DNA from: Lactiplantibacillus pingfangensis
Lineage (GTDB): Bacteria > Bacillota > Bacilli > Lactobacillales > Lactobacillaceae
Direction of reading: 5' to 3'
NCBI RefSeq assembly: GCF_005404945.1
Contig: NZ_BJDG01000009.1
Location: forward strand, 1-64,000
Length of the DNA stretch: 64,000 nt
Both the position numbers and the translations under genes were made by a program. The notes beneath the pieces are model-generated. The model had not been told where the DNA came from and did no database searches. It saw only the letters and a list, made by a program, of their open reading frames with translations. Positions 9,169-17,396 of this stretch are shown one piece after another (within the stretch, counting starts at the first letter, position 1; each line of letters opens with the position of its first letter).

Positions 9169-9613
9169 ATAATGGATACACGACATGGAATCGCTCAAGC
9201 ACCATTTTGGCCGTTGCTGGATCGAATACTTGGCCCGCTGCCGCATATTCTTGGCTGAAAAAGGCGTCATGGACTTTGCGCCAATAAGCATAACTCCGGT
9301 CACCTTCTCCTTCATGGTAAGCATGATCAGCACCCACTTTTGCGTAAGGTGTAATCGTCACGGTATCATTTTTAGTGACGCAAATTGGGATATTTTTAGC
9401 ATTAAAAATGACATCGTAGGCCCCAACTTGTGGTAAGGGCTCGTCGGTTTCATATAAGTCATAAGCACTAGTTGTGGCGGTCTTGGTACCTGTTAAGACC
9501 AATTGTGCCAACGTATCTGGATCAGCACCGAACTGGTACGAACTTTGTAGCGGCGTCTCTACAGGTAATTTTAGCGCGATTTTTGCTTGTTTAAAGAAGT
9601 TTTCTGGATTCAT
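9167..9613 (-). CDS. ASCH domain protein
   Basis: 148-aa protein with the ASCH (PUA-like, RNA-binding) fold. The signature GTKTATTSAY is at about residues 40-49, followed by the strand pattern PQVGAYDVIF and ending MVLERFHVVYPL. The family includes tRNA- or modified-nucleoside-acting proteins such as the YqfB amidohydrolases, but this member has no known substrate. The ATG at 9613 is preferred over longer readings because GGGAGG lies 8 bp upstream; the longer version would overlap the ParB-like site at 9653. Its stop codon touches the structured repeat. Confidence 0.85.
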   Translation of the reverse strand: MNPENFFKQAKIALKLPVETPLQSSYQFGADPDTLAQLVLTGTKTATTSAYDLYETDEPLPQVGAYDVIFNAKNIPICVTKNDTVTITPYAKVGADHAYHEGEGDRSYAYWRKVHDAFFSQEYAAAGQVFDPATAKMVLERFHVVYPL

Positions 9614-9652
9614 TTTAGTGCCTCCCATCGTTGAAATAAGTATACGGCAAAA

Positions 9653-9668
9653 TGTTTCACATGAAACA
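9653..9668. promoter_or_regulatory. parS-like site, one mismatch
   Basis: TGTTTCACATGAAACA differs from the parS consensus only at the central CG step (A for G). Degenerate sites of this kind are bound by ParB in Bacillus. It lies in the region shared by the ASCH gene and the alcohol dehydrogenase gene. Confidence 0.7.
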
Positions 9669-9688
9669 GCATTAATTTGGGAACACGC

Positions 9689-9719
9689 TTGCCTTGAAGT
9701 GGACTTCAAGGCGTAGACT
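9689..9719 (+). promoter_or_regulatory. MerR-type promoter with perfect palindrome in a 19-bp spacer
   Basis: TTGCCT (9689-9694) and TAGACT (9714-9719) are 19 bp apart. The spacer holds a perfect 10-bp inverted repeat, GCCTTGAAGT / ACTTCAAGGC with 2 nt between (9691-9712). Long spacers with a central palindrome are the hallmark of promoters twisted by MerR-family activators. It points toward the alcohol dehydrogenase at 9804. Confidence 0.6.
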
Positions 9720-9744
9720 GGTCATTGTAAATAAAGTTTCTTTT

Positions 9745-9774
9745 CTCGACGAGTTGAAGTTAACTCGCTACAAT
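9745..9774 (+). promoter_or_regulatory. Second palindrome-containing promoter of the alcohol dehydrogenase gene
   Basis: CTCGAC (9745-9750) and TACAAT (9769-9774), 18 bp apart, enclose GAGTTGAAGTTAACTC, an imperfect palindrome resembling MerR/SoxR-class operators. Just upstream of the dehydrogenase start. The -35 match is weak. Confidence 0.45.
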
Positions 9775-9803
9775 TAATTTAATTAAACATGGAGATGATC
9801 TTG

Positions 9804-10844
9804 ATGAAAACAGCAGTATTTGTTGAACCAGGAAAAATGGTCGTACAGGAGTTACCAAAAGCACAAGTGAAACAGCCAACTGACGTGGTATTGAAAATTG
9901 TCCGCGCCTGCGTCTGCGGTTCAGATCTTTGGTGGTATCGTGGCATTTCAAAACGCCAAGCCAATAGTCCGGTTGGGCATGAAGCCATTGGAATCGTGGA
10001 ATCCGTTGGCGCTGCGGTAAAAAATGTGAAGCCAGGTGACTTTGTGATTGCACCGTTCACGCATGGTTGTGGCCATTGTGCAGCGTGCTTGGCGGGCTTT
10101 GACGGTGATTGCCTAAATAAAACAGATGATGAAATTGTTGGCTATCAAGGGGAATACTTGCGTTTCAAAAATGCGGACTGGGCTTTAGTTAAAGTTCCAG
10201 GACAACCGGCTGATTATACCGATGCCCAATTAAATGACTTGTTAGCTTTGTCAGATGTGATGGCAACGGGTTATCATGCAGCAGCGAGCGCAGAAGTTAA
10301 AGCTGGTGATACTGTCGTGGTCATGGGTGACGGCGCGGTTGGACTGTGTGGTGTCATTGCCGCTAAACTACTAGGTGCGACGCGAATTATTGCCATGAGT
10401 CGGCATGCTGATCGCCAAGCCTTAGCTAAAGAATTCGGGGCCACAGATATTATTGCTGAACGTGGTGATGAGGCGGTCAAAAAGGTGCAAGAGTTAACGG
10501 ACGGCGCCGGAGCAGACGCAGTTTTGGAATGTGTTGGGACCGCATTGTCGGTTGATACTGCAATCAAAGTTGGGCGTCCGGGTGCGGTAGTCGGTCGCGT
10601 CGGCGTGCCACAAAAGGCCGAAATGAATACGAATGAGTTATTCTGGCGAAATATCGGTCTACGAGGTGGGATTGCTTCTGTCACAACCGATGACCGCAAA
10701 GTACTGTTAGATGCCGTTTTAAAGGGTGATATTCATCCTGGCAAAGTCTTCACGCAACGTTTCAGTTTGGATGAGATCCAAGCCGCATATGAAGCGATGG
10801 ATCAACGCCGGGCAATTAAATCATTGTTAGTGATTAGTGATTAG
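9804..10844 (+). CDS. Zinc-dependent alcohol dehydrogenase family protein
   Basis: 346-aa medium-chain dehydrogenase. The catalytic zinc cysteine is in CVCGSDLWWYRG, followed by GHEAIGIVESVG. Structural zinc cysteines are in CGHCAACLAGFDGDC, and the NAD(P)-binding GDGAVGLCGV motif is near residue 175. It interconverts alcohols and aldehydes or ketones; the exact substrate cannot be read. The ATG at 9804 is chosen since GGAG sits 9 bp upstream; an ATG at 9789 precedes that site. Two palindrome-bearing promoters upstream suggest induction by a MerR-family regulator encoded elsewhere, since none lies in this window. Monocistronic, with its own terminator. Confidence 0.9.
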   Translation: MKTAVFVEPGKMVVQELPKAQVKQPTDVVLKIVRACVCGSDLWWYRGISKRQANSPVGHEAIGIVESVGAAVKNVKPGDFVIAPFTHGCGHCAACLAGFDGDCLNKTDDEIVGYQGEYLRFKNADWALVKVPGQPADYTDAQLNDLLALSDVMATGYHAAASAEVKAGDTVVVMGDGAVGLCGVIAAKLLGATRIIAMSRHADRQALAKEFGATDIIAERGDEAVKKVQELTDGAGADAVLECVGTALSVDTAIKVGRPGAVVGRVGVPQKAEMNTNELFWRNIGLRGGIASVTTDDRKVLLDAVLKGDIHPGKVFTQRFSLDEIQAAYEAMDQRRAIKSLLVISD

Positions 10845-10848
10845 TGCT

Positions 10849-10877
10849 AAAAAGGCTGGCAGTTGCCAGTCTTTTTT
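10849..10877. terminator. Bidirectional terminator
   Basis: AAAAAGGCTGGCA / TGCCAGTCTTTTT with a 2-nt turn, between the convergent dehydrogenase and yaaA genes. Confidence 0.85.
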
Positions 10878-11622
10878 AGTCGATATGAATAAAGACTAAT
10901 TTTGTCGGCGTTGAGCGCTGGTCATCGAATTGATAGTGCGGATGATCAAAATATTTAAGCTTTGATAATTCAGTTATCTGATTTTCAGCTAAGAAACGTA
11001 CCATGGCACCACGAGCCATTTTAGCTAAAGTTGCCTTGGTCTTCAATTGACCGTCAACTAGGCTGGCAAAAACGACGGTAACAAATGGTTGTGTCGCGTT
11101 TAAATAAGGTCGGATACTTTTAGCGTATTCTTGCGAAGCTAAATTGAGGATTGGCTCAGTTGGTGCCGCAAGGGCTTGATAGAGGCGGTCTCCCCAAAAG
11201 TCATACAAGTTCTGACTAGTTCCCACCGTGAGTTTGGCTTGCATTTCCAAACGGTAGGGGACAACGCCGTCAAATGGCCGAAGGATGCCATAGAAACCGG
11301 ATAGAATTCGCAAGTTATGTTGAATGTATGTTAGACCGGCGTCAGTTAATAGATCGGGGACCATGTATTGGTATTGGATGCCGCTGTAACTTAGAATTGC
11401 TGGCGTTAAGTGACGCGTCAGATCAAGTTCTTGCAACCAAGCATAGTTCGGCTGTGCCAGCTTATCACTACAATGCCATAATTGCTTGGCTTCGTTGTAT
11501 GAGAGTTGTCGTAGTCGTGTCAAAAGTTGTTTGGTTTGATTGAGATAGTCGGGGTTGCCCTGACTATCAAACGTGTCGGTGTCAACGACCATCTTTTTAG
11601 CTGGCGCAATAATGATTTTCAT
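10876..11622 (-). CDS. yaaA: YaaA family peroxide stress protein
   Basis: 248-aa YaaA/DUF328 protein, which in Escherichia coli limits free iron and oxidative DNA damage during peroxide stress and carries a DNA-binding fold. Recognised by MKIIIAPAKKM at the start, AILSYSGIQYQ (about 80-90), RILSGFYGILRPFDGVVPYRLEM (about 110-132) and YDFWGDRLYQAL. The ATG at 11622 gives the canonical N-terminus; an upstream ATG at 11640 adds six residues and cannot be excluded. Convergent with the alcohol dehydrogenase and divergent from the aminopeptidase. Confidence 0.9.
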   Translation of the reverse strand: MKIIIAPAKKMVVDTDTFDSQGNPDYLNQTKQLLTRLRQLSYNEAKQLWHCSDKLAQPNYAWLQELDLTRHLTPAILSYSGIQYQYMVPDLLTDAGLTYIQHNLRILSGFYGILRPFDGVVPYRLEMQAKLTVGTSQNLYDFWGDRLYQALAAPTEPILNLASQEYAKSIRPYLNATQPFVTVVFASLVDGQLKTKATLAKMARGAMVRFLAENQITELSKLKYFDHPHYQFDDQRSTPTKLVFIHID

Positions 11623-11721
11623 ACAGACAACTTCTTTCATCAGGGATTATTATGATTAGCTTAGCATAATATGCTGAATTGTAATAAAGTAGGTTTAATC
11701 AAAAATAAAAGGGATGAGGGC

Positions 11722-12621
11722 ATGAAAATTCAAACCGGGGCAATGCCGTTTCGAGGCTACCAGACTTACTATCGCATTATGGGGGATCTAACTAGCACGT
11801 TGACCCCATTACTGCTGTTACATGGCGGCCCAGGGTCAACACATAATTATTTTGAAGTTTTTGATCAATTTGTTGCCCAAACAGGCCGGCCAGTCGTGAT
11901 GTACGACCAAATTGGTTGCGGGTTGTCGTCTATCCCAGATGATCCCAGCTTATGGCAGGCGACGACATGGTTGTCTGAGTTACAGGCGTTGCGTGATTAC
12001 TTAAGTTTGACTAAAGTTCATTTGCTCGGTCAATCCTGGGGCGGGATGCTGGCAATTAGTTACTTGTGCGACGAGCAACCACGAGGTATTCAGAGTCTAA
12101 TTTTAGCGAGTACCTTATCCTCGGCAAAATTATGGGCACAAGAGCAACATCGTTTGATTAAACTGATGCCAGCTGCTGAGCAGGCGGCGATTGCGCAAGC
12201 TGAAGCAACTGGTGATTTTACCACCGCGGCCTATTTAGCGGCCAATGCACACTTTATGATGTTACACGCCACTGGACCACTCACGGCTGATTCACCTGAA
12301 TTTTTACGCCGACCGAAAAAGGCTGGAACGGTCGCTTATGAAACGGCTTGGGGACCGAATGAATATTGCCCAACCGGAACCCTTCGCGAATTTGACTATA
12401 CGGCACAGTTAGCCCAAATTAAGCTGCCGACATTAGTGACTAGTGGTGTCAACGATTTATGTACACCGCTGATTGCGAAAACCATGGTGGATCAGTTACC
12501 GCACGCCAGTTGGCGGTTATTTGCCCATAGCAGACATATGGCGTTTATTGATGAAACTTCAGCTTATTTTGACCAGTTAACGACTTGGTTGACGGCCCAT
12601 GATTACGAGGAGGATAAATAA
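11722..12621 (+). CDS. pepI: Prolyl aminopeptidase (proline iminopeptidase)
   Basis: 299-aa alpha/beta hydrolase of the S33 peptidase family that removes N-terminal proline from peptides in the cytoplasm. It has the oxyanion motif HGGPGSTHNYF, the nucleophile elbow GQSWGG (about residue 106), the late Asp in VTSGVNDLCTP and the His in SRHMAF. Start at 11722 follows GGGATGAGGG; longer readings lack a good site. In proteolytic LAB this enzyme completes casein- or plant-peptide use. Its stop overlaps the ATG of a now broken acetyltransferase gene (TAATG), so the two were once co-translated. Confidence 0.92.
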   Translation: MKIQTGAMPFRGYQTYYRIMGDLTSTLTPLLLLHGGPGSTHNYFEVFDQFVAQTGRPVVMYDQIGCGLSSIPDDPSLWQATTWLSELQALRDYLSLTKVHLLGQSWGGMLAISYLCDEQPRGIQSLILASTLSSAKLWAQEQHRLIKLMPAAEQAAIAQAEATGDFTTAAYLAANAHFMMLHATGPLTADSPEFLRRPKKAGTVAYETAWGPNEYCPTGTLREFDYTAQLAQIKLPTLVTSGVNDLCTPLIAKTMVDQLPHASWRLFAHSRHMAFIDETSAYFDQLTTWLTAHDYEEDK

Positions 12622-12849
12622 TGGTCAAAACTCATTTTGCCAAGTTATCAAAACCGTGGTTATGCGCAGCTAATGTTACGGTCGTTAGAAACCCATTTTC
12701 CAGCTGTCAATTGTTGGCAGTTGGACACGATTGCTGAAGAAGCTAAACTAGTCCAGTTATACCAACACGCTGGTTATACGCAATTAGGTCAATATTGTGA
12801 TGAAATTCAGCCACAAATGCATCTCATTTATTTTGAAAAACGGTTATAA
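12621..12849 (+). pseudogene. GNAT acetyltransferase remnant
   Basis: The original start is still visible: AGGAGG and an ATG at 12621 overlapping the pepI stop codon. After a few codons the frame is lost, and only the C-terminal half of a GNAT domain remains, in a different frame (12637-12849): SYQNRGYAQLML is the acetyl-CoA-binding Q/R-x-x-G-x-A/G motif and YQHAGYTQLGQY is the last strand region. An internal deletion with frameshift removed the N-terminal strands. Not expected to be active. Confidence 0.8.
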
Positions 12850-12850
12850 A

Positions 12851-12887
12851 AAAAGGCCATCCGACGCAGTTACGTCGGGTGGTCTTC
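12851..12887. terminator. Bidirectional terminator
   Basis: AAGGCCATCCGACG / CGTCGGGTGGTCTT around a 6-nt loop; A-run upstream on plus serves as T-run on minus. Confidence 0.82.
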
Positions 12888-12888
12888 T

Positions 12889-12945
12889 TGATGAGGTGCG
12901 GTGACCTTCTGAACGCTTGCGCGCCGATCACGTACCCTCATCATG
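12889..12945. other. Additional structured region between convergent genes
   Basis: GATGAGG (12890) pairs with CCTCATC (12938), with inner GGTGA / TCAC pairing, forming a two-step hairpin of about 55 nt next to the terminator. No T-run. No second copy seen in the window. Function unknown. Confidence 0.4.
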
Positions 12946-13003
12946 GTTTGGCACCGAGAGTATTATCGCATGGCGCGTCTGTGTCGTCAATTGAAAGTTA
13001 AAT

Positions 13004-14041
13004 TTAATCGGCTTTGACGATTCCAAGGTCAATCATTGATTGCGCGGTCGCGACAATCGCAGTCTCAGCTGATCTTGGCTGCCAATTGAGCATCGAAACG
13101 GCTTTAGCATTGCTGGTTTCGGCGTAAACGCCCAATAAACTGGCCACCATTCGTAACATGGGATCGGCCAGTGCGGCGACCTTGATGAGTGGATCAGGAA
13201 TGATCTTGGTTGGCAACTTGGCTGCGAAGTCGGGAAAATGGTGTCGTAAGATCGTTGCCACTTCTAGCATTGAAAGGGTCTCACCAGTTGTGGCTAGAAA
13301 ACGTTCGCCAGCAGCCTGCGGGGCAGTCATGGCAAGTAAATGTAGGCTTGCCACATCGCGGACATCAACGTAACCAGAGTCAACGCGCGGGACAGCTTTA
13401 AGTTGACCAGCCAGTAATTGCTGAATTTGGTTATTTGAATGAGAATAATCTGCTGATAGGACGGGACCCATGACAGCCACAGGATTAACCGTGGCGAGTG
13501 TCATACCGTGACCTTCGCGAGCAATAAAGTCCCAAGCAGCATGTTCTGCCAATGTTTTAGACTTTTGATAGGGATGAATATTTTTAGCAGCTAAGTTTGA
13601 CCAGTCTCTTTCAGTGTAAGGGGTGTCCCGGTGTTTGTGGCCGGCGAAGACTGCGCCATAGGCCGATGTTAAGACGACACGTTTCACTTTAGCATCGCGC
13701 GCGGCCGTCAAAACTCGGACAACGCCATCAACGGCCGGTCGGATCATTTCGGATTCATTTTTAAAATTTAAGGTGGGCGTTGGCGAGGCCACATGAATGA
13801 CGTAAGTTGCACCTTGCATGACAGCAGCCCAGCCATGATCATGGGTTAAATCAGCCTCAACGAAATCAAGATTGGTAAAGTCGGTTAAGCCACCAGTTGT
13901 CAACATTTCCTTAATCAAATTGATCTTTTTTAGTGAGCGGACCGTTGTTCGGACCCGATACCCTTGTTTCAGTAATTGCAAAATAATATGAATCGCAATA
14001 AAACCACTCCCGCCGGTAACGACGACTAATTCCTTCTTCAT
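13004..14041 (-). CDS. NAD(P)-dependent epimerase/dehydratase-family reductase
   Basis: 345-aa extended short-chain reductase close to dihydroflavonol-4-reductase/aldehyde reductase types. GGSGFIAIHI is the dinucleotide motif (the usual third Gly is Ala), VIHVASPTP the substrate region, and the catalytic Ser-Tyr-Lys is in LTSAYGAVF plus PYQKSKTLAEHAAW. Likely reduces carbonyl compounds with NADPH; the substrate is not readable. RBS GGAGG. It is divergent from a TetR-type repressor gene with an operator-like palindrome between them, so it is probably the repressor target. Confidence 0.88.
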   Translation of the reverse strand: MKKELVVVTGGSGFIAIHIILQLLKQGYRVRTTVRSLKKINLIKEMLTTGGLTDFTNLDFVEADLTHDHGWAAVMQGATYVIHVASPTPTLNFKNESEMIRPAVDGVVRVLTAARDAKVKRVVLTSAYGAVFAGHKHRDTPYTERDWSNLAAKNIHPYQKSKTLAEHAAWDFIAREGHGMTLATVNPVAVMGPVLSADYSHSNNQIQQLLAGQLKAVPRVDSGYVDVRDVASLHLLAMTAPQAAGERFLATTGETLSMLEVATILRHHFPDFAAKLPTKIIPDPLIKVAALADPMLRMVASLLGVYAETSNAKAVSMLNWQPRSAETAIVATAQSMIDLGIVKAD

Positions 14042-14064
14042 GTAAAAGTTCCTCCAGTTCTATA

Positions 14065-14078
14065 GTTACACTTGTAAC
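14065..14078. promoter_or_regulatory. Palindromic operator between reductase and TetR genes
   Basis: GTTACACTTGTAAC: perfect 6-bp arms with 2-nt centre, 24 bp upstream of the reductase start. It is a good candidate for the binding site of the TetR-type protein encoded at 14159. Confidence 0.55.
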
Positions 14079-14158
14079 GTGTGTGGAGATAGCTTACAAT
14101 GGGTTTCACTAATAAACAAGCGATATTGCGGCATCTGTGACAGAAAGGTGGAATTGTT

Positions 14159-14731
14159 ATGGCAGCAACGCAACATGCGCAGCTAATTAAGCAGGATTCA
14201 CGCGATTATTTGACCACAGCCTTGTTACAATTACTAGAGACGCACGATTTGGCGACCATTACGGTAACCCAAGTCGTTAAGCGCGCTGGGGTAAGTCGGA
14301 TGGCTTTTTATCGAAATTTTACGACACTATCAGATGTTTTGACGGCTTATTTTGATCCTTTGATTGCGGCACGATTTGCAGATGTTCAACAACAGCTGCC
14401 GGTTGCGGATAAATTAATGGCGATTAGTGGCTTCTTTTCGACACAAGCTGAGGTATTGAAATTATCTGTTGAACGCGGATTTGAGGCAATTATTCGACAG
14501 TGTTTCGATCAGCAGATGTTGCATTTTTATGCTGATTTGGTATTACCAATGACCTTAACGACAGCACAACGACAGTACTGGATGAAGTTTATGAGTGCCG
14601 GGGTGTATGCCATTTGGCGAGAATGGTTGTTTAATGGACAGCGGGAACCGTTGACAGAGATTCATGATTTAATTGGTGGCTTTCAAACTGCGACCTTGCA
14701 AGCCTTGACCGTGGGGACGGACGGTGTTTGA
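14159..14731 (+). CDS. TetR/AcrR-family transcriptional regulator
   Basis: 190 aa. The N-terminal helix-turn-helix (about 15-62) reads TITVTQVVKRAGVSRMAFYRNFTTLSDVLTAYF, the standard TetR DNA-binding region. The C-terminal half is an all-helical ligand domain ending in a TetR_C-like MKFMSAGVYAIWREWLFNGQ segment, as in the DhaS-like group. RBS GAAAGGTGG. Divergent from the reductase at 13004; likely its repressor, with an unknown small-molecule inducer. Confidence 0.9.
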   Translation: MAATQHAQLIKQDSRDYLTTALLQLLETHDLATITVTQVVKRAGVSRMAFYRNFTTLSDVLTAYFDPLIAARFADVQQQLPVADKLMAISGFFSTQAEVLKLSVERGFEAIIRQCFDQQMLHFYADLVLPMTLTTAQRQYWMKFMSAGVYAIWREWLFNGQREPLTEIHDLIGGFQTATLQALTVGTDGV

Positions 14732-14798
14732 AGAAAGCAATCGGTGGTGCGACTTTCCAGTTGTTACGGCCATTCAGCATGACTCACGTGATCGAGAT

Positions 14799-14812
14799 AT
14801 TTCCCGGGGAAT
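14799..14812. promoter_or_regulatory. Noc-site-like sequence, one mismatch
   Basis: ATTTCCCGGGGAAT differs at one base from the Noc-binding consensus ATTTCCCGGGAAAT. It lies in the 292-bp region before the teichoic acid genes, which otherwise contains no supported gene. Confidence 0.45.
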
Positions 14813-15023
14813 AGTGGCCAACGTTGTTGGTAATAGTAAGTAGTGATATTATCTAAGGAAGGATTGGGAAAGACTGGCCTTTTTAGCCATTGATGGTTAA
14901 TGTCACCGGCGCCAAGGATTTTGACTGTCTTTCTCAGAGCGTTTACTGACGTCTTTGTAGGTTTAAAAAGTTTGATTGTAAAGATTAAGACAAAGATCAC
15001 ATCAAGTAGAGGATTGTTTATAA

Positions 15024-17384
15024 ATGAAAAAGATTGCGATTTTAGGGTTTAATGTTTTTGCACCAGGGGGAACATCCCGAAGTAATATTAATTTATTGGA
15101 AGAGTTTGGTCGTGCCGGTTATCAGATTACCTTTTTTAATTTTAGACAGTTTACGCGGCGAGATTTGCGAAAATTAAAAAAAGAAAACCCCACTGTAACA
15201 GATGTTGAGTTCTTATACATTTCCGAACTAGAAACACATGTTGATTTCGATTACTTCTTTATTACGCGGGAAAGCTTTTTCTGTGTGGCGCCATATATTC
15301 GGGCTAACAGCAATGCCATCATTGTTGGTGAAATTCATACGCCATTGGCATTGATCGAAGAAACCGATTTAACCGATTACTTACAATATTTCAGTTGCGT
15401 ACGAGTTGCCACTGAGTCGATTAAGGCTGAAATCGTGCGGCGCTTCCATTTTGATCGGGTTTATGTTCAAACAGTTAGTCTAGAACATATCGCTAACGAG
15501 CAAGCAACGTTTGATCCTGAAATTGTGGATGAAAATGGCAATGTCAATTTGATTGTCCGGTCCCGATTTGATCATGAAAAAGATATCTCGGCAATTATCA
15601 AATTACTGGATTACATGATTCATTATCTACATCATGACGAGTTTCGGTTTTATATTACTGGCTATGGTCCTAGTGGCACGATGTATCACAATTTAGTCAG
15701 CTTCTATGGGCTTGATGATTATGTTTTCTTCAATAGTAAGCAGGTTCCTGATCGTCATATTTACGTGTCGACCTCGTTCTATGAAACGTTTGGTTACTCA
15801 ATTGTGGAAGAATTTGCGAGTGGCCACCCAGTCATTGCTTATCCAGGGAACGACAATGTGACGCGTGAGAATTTTGGGGCGTTTAAGGATGTGCTCTGGA
15901 TTAAGAAAGATCCAGAGATTGATGCGCCTAAAATTTTAGCGTTCATTAAGCAGCCACGGACCGAAGCTGATTATCACTATAATCTTGAGCAAATTGCCAA
16001 AAAGAAGCAGCATTACGTGACGAACTTTGAAGCAACGACTGCGAAGTTCAAACAAAATGTTGGTCAGGTTGATGATCAGGCGGTTACCTATGATCAAATG
16101 TGGGAAGTCATTCAGAAACGGACTAAATTTGATGGCATGCGTCGTTTCCGTCGACTTTATTACAAAGTACGTAAGGTGCCGGCAGTTGGGGCAATTGTTC
16201 AACAAGATTGGATTCGAGTGCCTTCAATGCGGTTACTCAGTAAATTGGTTGGTGAAACACCAGATTTCACGTCTGAGGAACCGATTGATGAAAATAAATT
16301 TTTCATTGAGTCCTTTCACGGTAGTAACTTGTCTGGCGATCCTAAATATTTTGCGCTTGAAATCAAGCGGCAGAATCCGGATGCAGAAATTTTCGTCAGC
16401 TCTCGTAATCAACTTGTCGATATGGAAATTCTGGCCAACGGTTTTACACCAATTCGGGTCGGAAGTCTGCGATATATCGAAAAATTCCAGGAATGTAAGT
16501 ATGTCTTCATTAATGGGAATAGTCTCGATAAGGCCGGTAAACGGGATGGACAAGTCTTTATTCAAACTTGGCATGGTTTTCCAATGAAGCAAATGGTCAA
16601 TGATTTAGCGGATGATGCGCAGCGGACGAAGGAATCCGAAGCCTTTGCGCCACGGATGCAGAAATGGGACTATTTAACGACCTCTTCAGCTTACAATGTT
16701 CAATTGCTCAAGTCTGCGTTTCGTTTGGATGATAATGCTGAGTTAACTGTATTTGATAATGGGACGCCTAAGAACGACTATTTGTTAAAAAATATCGATA
16801 GCACGTCTGAAAAGCAACGTATTTTTGAAAAGTACTTTAACCGACCTTACGATGCGACCAAGAAAATTGTGTTGTTCTGTCCAACTTGGCGTAAAGGCAA
16901 ACGGAAAGATGTTTCTGATCTTGATTTACAAGCCGTTATCCAGGCATTGCCAGATGATTATTTGATGATTGTTAAGCTACATCCGTTGGAGAGTCACTTA
17001 CGGCAACAATATGCTGATCTTGATCCTCGGATTTTCTGTTTCTACAATGAATTAGTGGATATTCAAGAACTTTACCTGTTGTCTGATTTGCTAATTTCTG
17101 ACTATTCTTCGGCCATTTTTGATTATTCGTTACTCAATAAGCCAATTGTCATTATGCAAGAAGATGAAGCAGATTATGCCCAAAATATCGGTTGGTATTT
17201 CAGTATCGAAGATAAAGTTGGCTTACATGCCGATAATTATGATACGGCCGGGCTCGTTCAGGCTATTTTAACGGCGCCAGATACGAGTGCGTCTTCACGT
17301 TTGATCAAAGAACGGCTATTGACCAATGAGCATGTGGGGTCAACTGCAGAGTCGCTTAAAATTATTATGTCAAAATCTAAGTAA
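15024..17384 (+). CDS. Fused GT4 glycosyltransferase / CDP-glycerol glycerophosphotransferase
   Basis: 786-aa two-domain cytoplasmic, membrane-associated enzyme for wall teichoic acid. Residues about 1-370 form a GT4-type glycosyltransferase ending in ETFGYSIVEEFASGHPVIAY (the E-x7-E donor motif). Residues about 430-786 form a TagF/TagB-like glycerophosphotransferase: QTWHGFPMKQM with the catalytic His, VLFCPTWRKGK, VKLHPLES and LISDYSSAIFDY. The first domain likely adds hexose and the second polymerises or attaches glycerol phosphate from CDP-glycerol. The TagD gene at 19674 would supply the donor. RBS AGAGGA. Followed by structured repeat copy B. Confidence 0.9.
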   Translation: MKKIAILGFNVFAPGGTSRSNINLLEEFGRAGYQITFFNFRQFTRRDLRKLKKENPTVTDVEFLYISELETHVDFDYFFITRESFFCVAPYIRANSNAIIVGEIHTPLALIEETDLTDYLQYFSCVRVATESIKAEIVRRFHFDRVYVQTVSLEHIANEQATFDPEIVDENGNVNLIVRSRFDHEKDISAIIKLLDYMIHYLHHDEFRFYITGYGPSGTMYHNLVSFYGLDDYVFFNSKQVPDRHIYVSTSFYETFGYSIVEEFASGHPVIAYPGNDNVTRENFGAFKDVLWIKKDPEIDAPKILAFIKQPRTEADYHYNLEQIAKKKQHYVTNFEATTAKFKQNVGQVDDQAVTYDQMWEVIQKRTKFDGMRRFRRLYYKVRKVPAVGAIVQQDWIRVPSMRLLSKLVGETPDFTSEEPIDENKFFIESFHGSNLSGDPKYFALEIKRQNPDAEIFVSSRNQLVDMEILANGFTPIRVGSLRYIEKFQECKYVFINGNSLDKAGKRDGQVFIQTWHGFPMKQMVNDLADDAQRTKESEAFAPRMQKWDYLTTSSAYNVQLLKSAFRLDDNAELTVFDNGTPKNDYLLKNIDSTSEKQRIFEKYFNRPYDATKKIVLFCPTWRKGKRKDVSDLDLQAVIQALPDDYLMIVKLHPLESHLRQQYADLDPRIFCFYNELVDIQELYLLSDLLISDYSSAIFDYSLLNKPIVIMQEDEADYAQNIGWYFSIEDKVGLHADNYDTAGLVQAILTAPDTSASSRLIKERLLTNEHVGSTAESLKIIMSKSK

Positions 17385-17396
17385 GACAATTTTTTC

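Noticed and set aside
9689-9719. Palindrome as another parS or Noc site
   Set aside because: Sequence does not fit either consensus; promoter spacing fits a MerR-type operator better.
14764-15000. Possible 78-aa gene on the minus strand before the teichoic acid locus
   Set aside because: GTG-type start without a Shine-Dalgarno sequence and no recognisable domain; it spans a Noc-like site and the promoter region.
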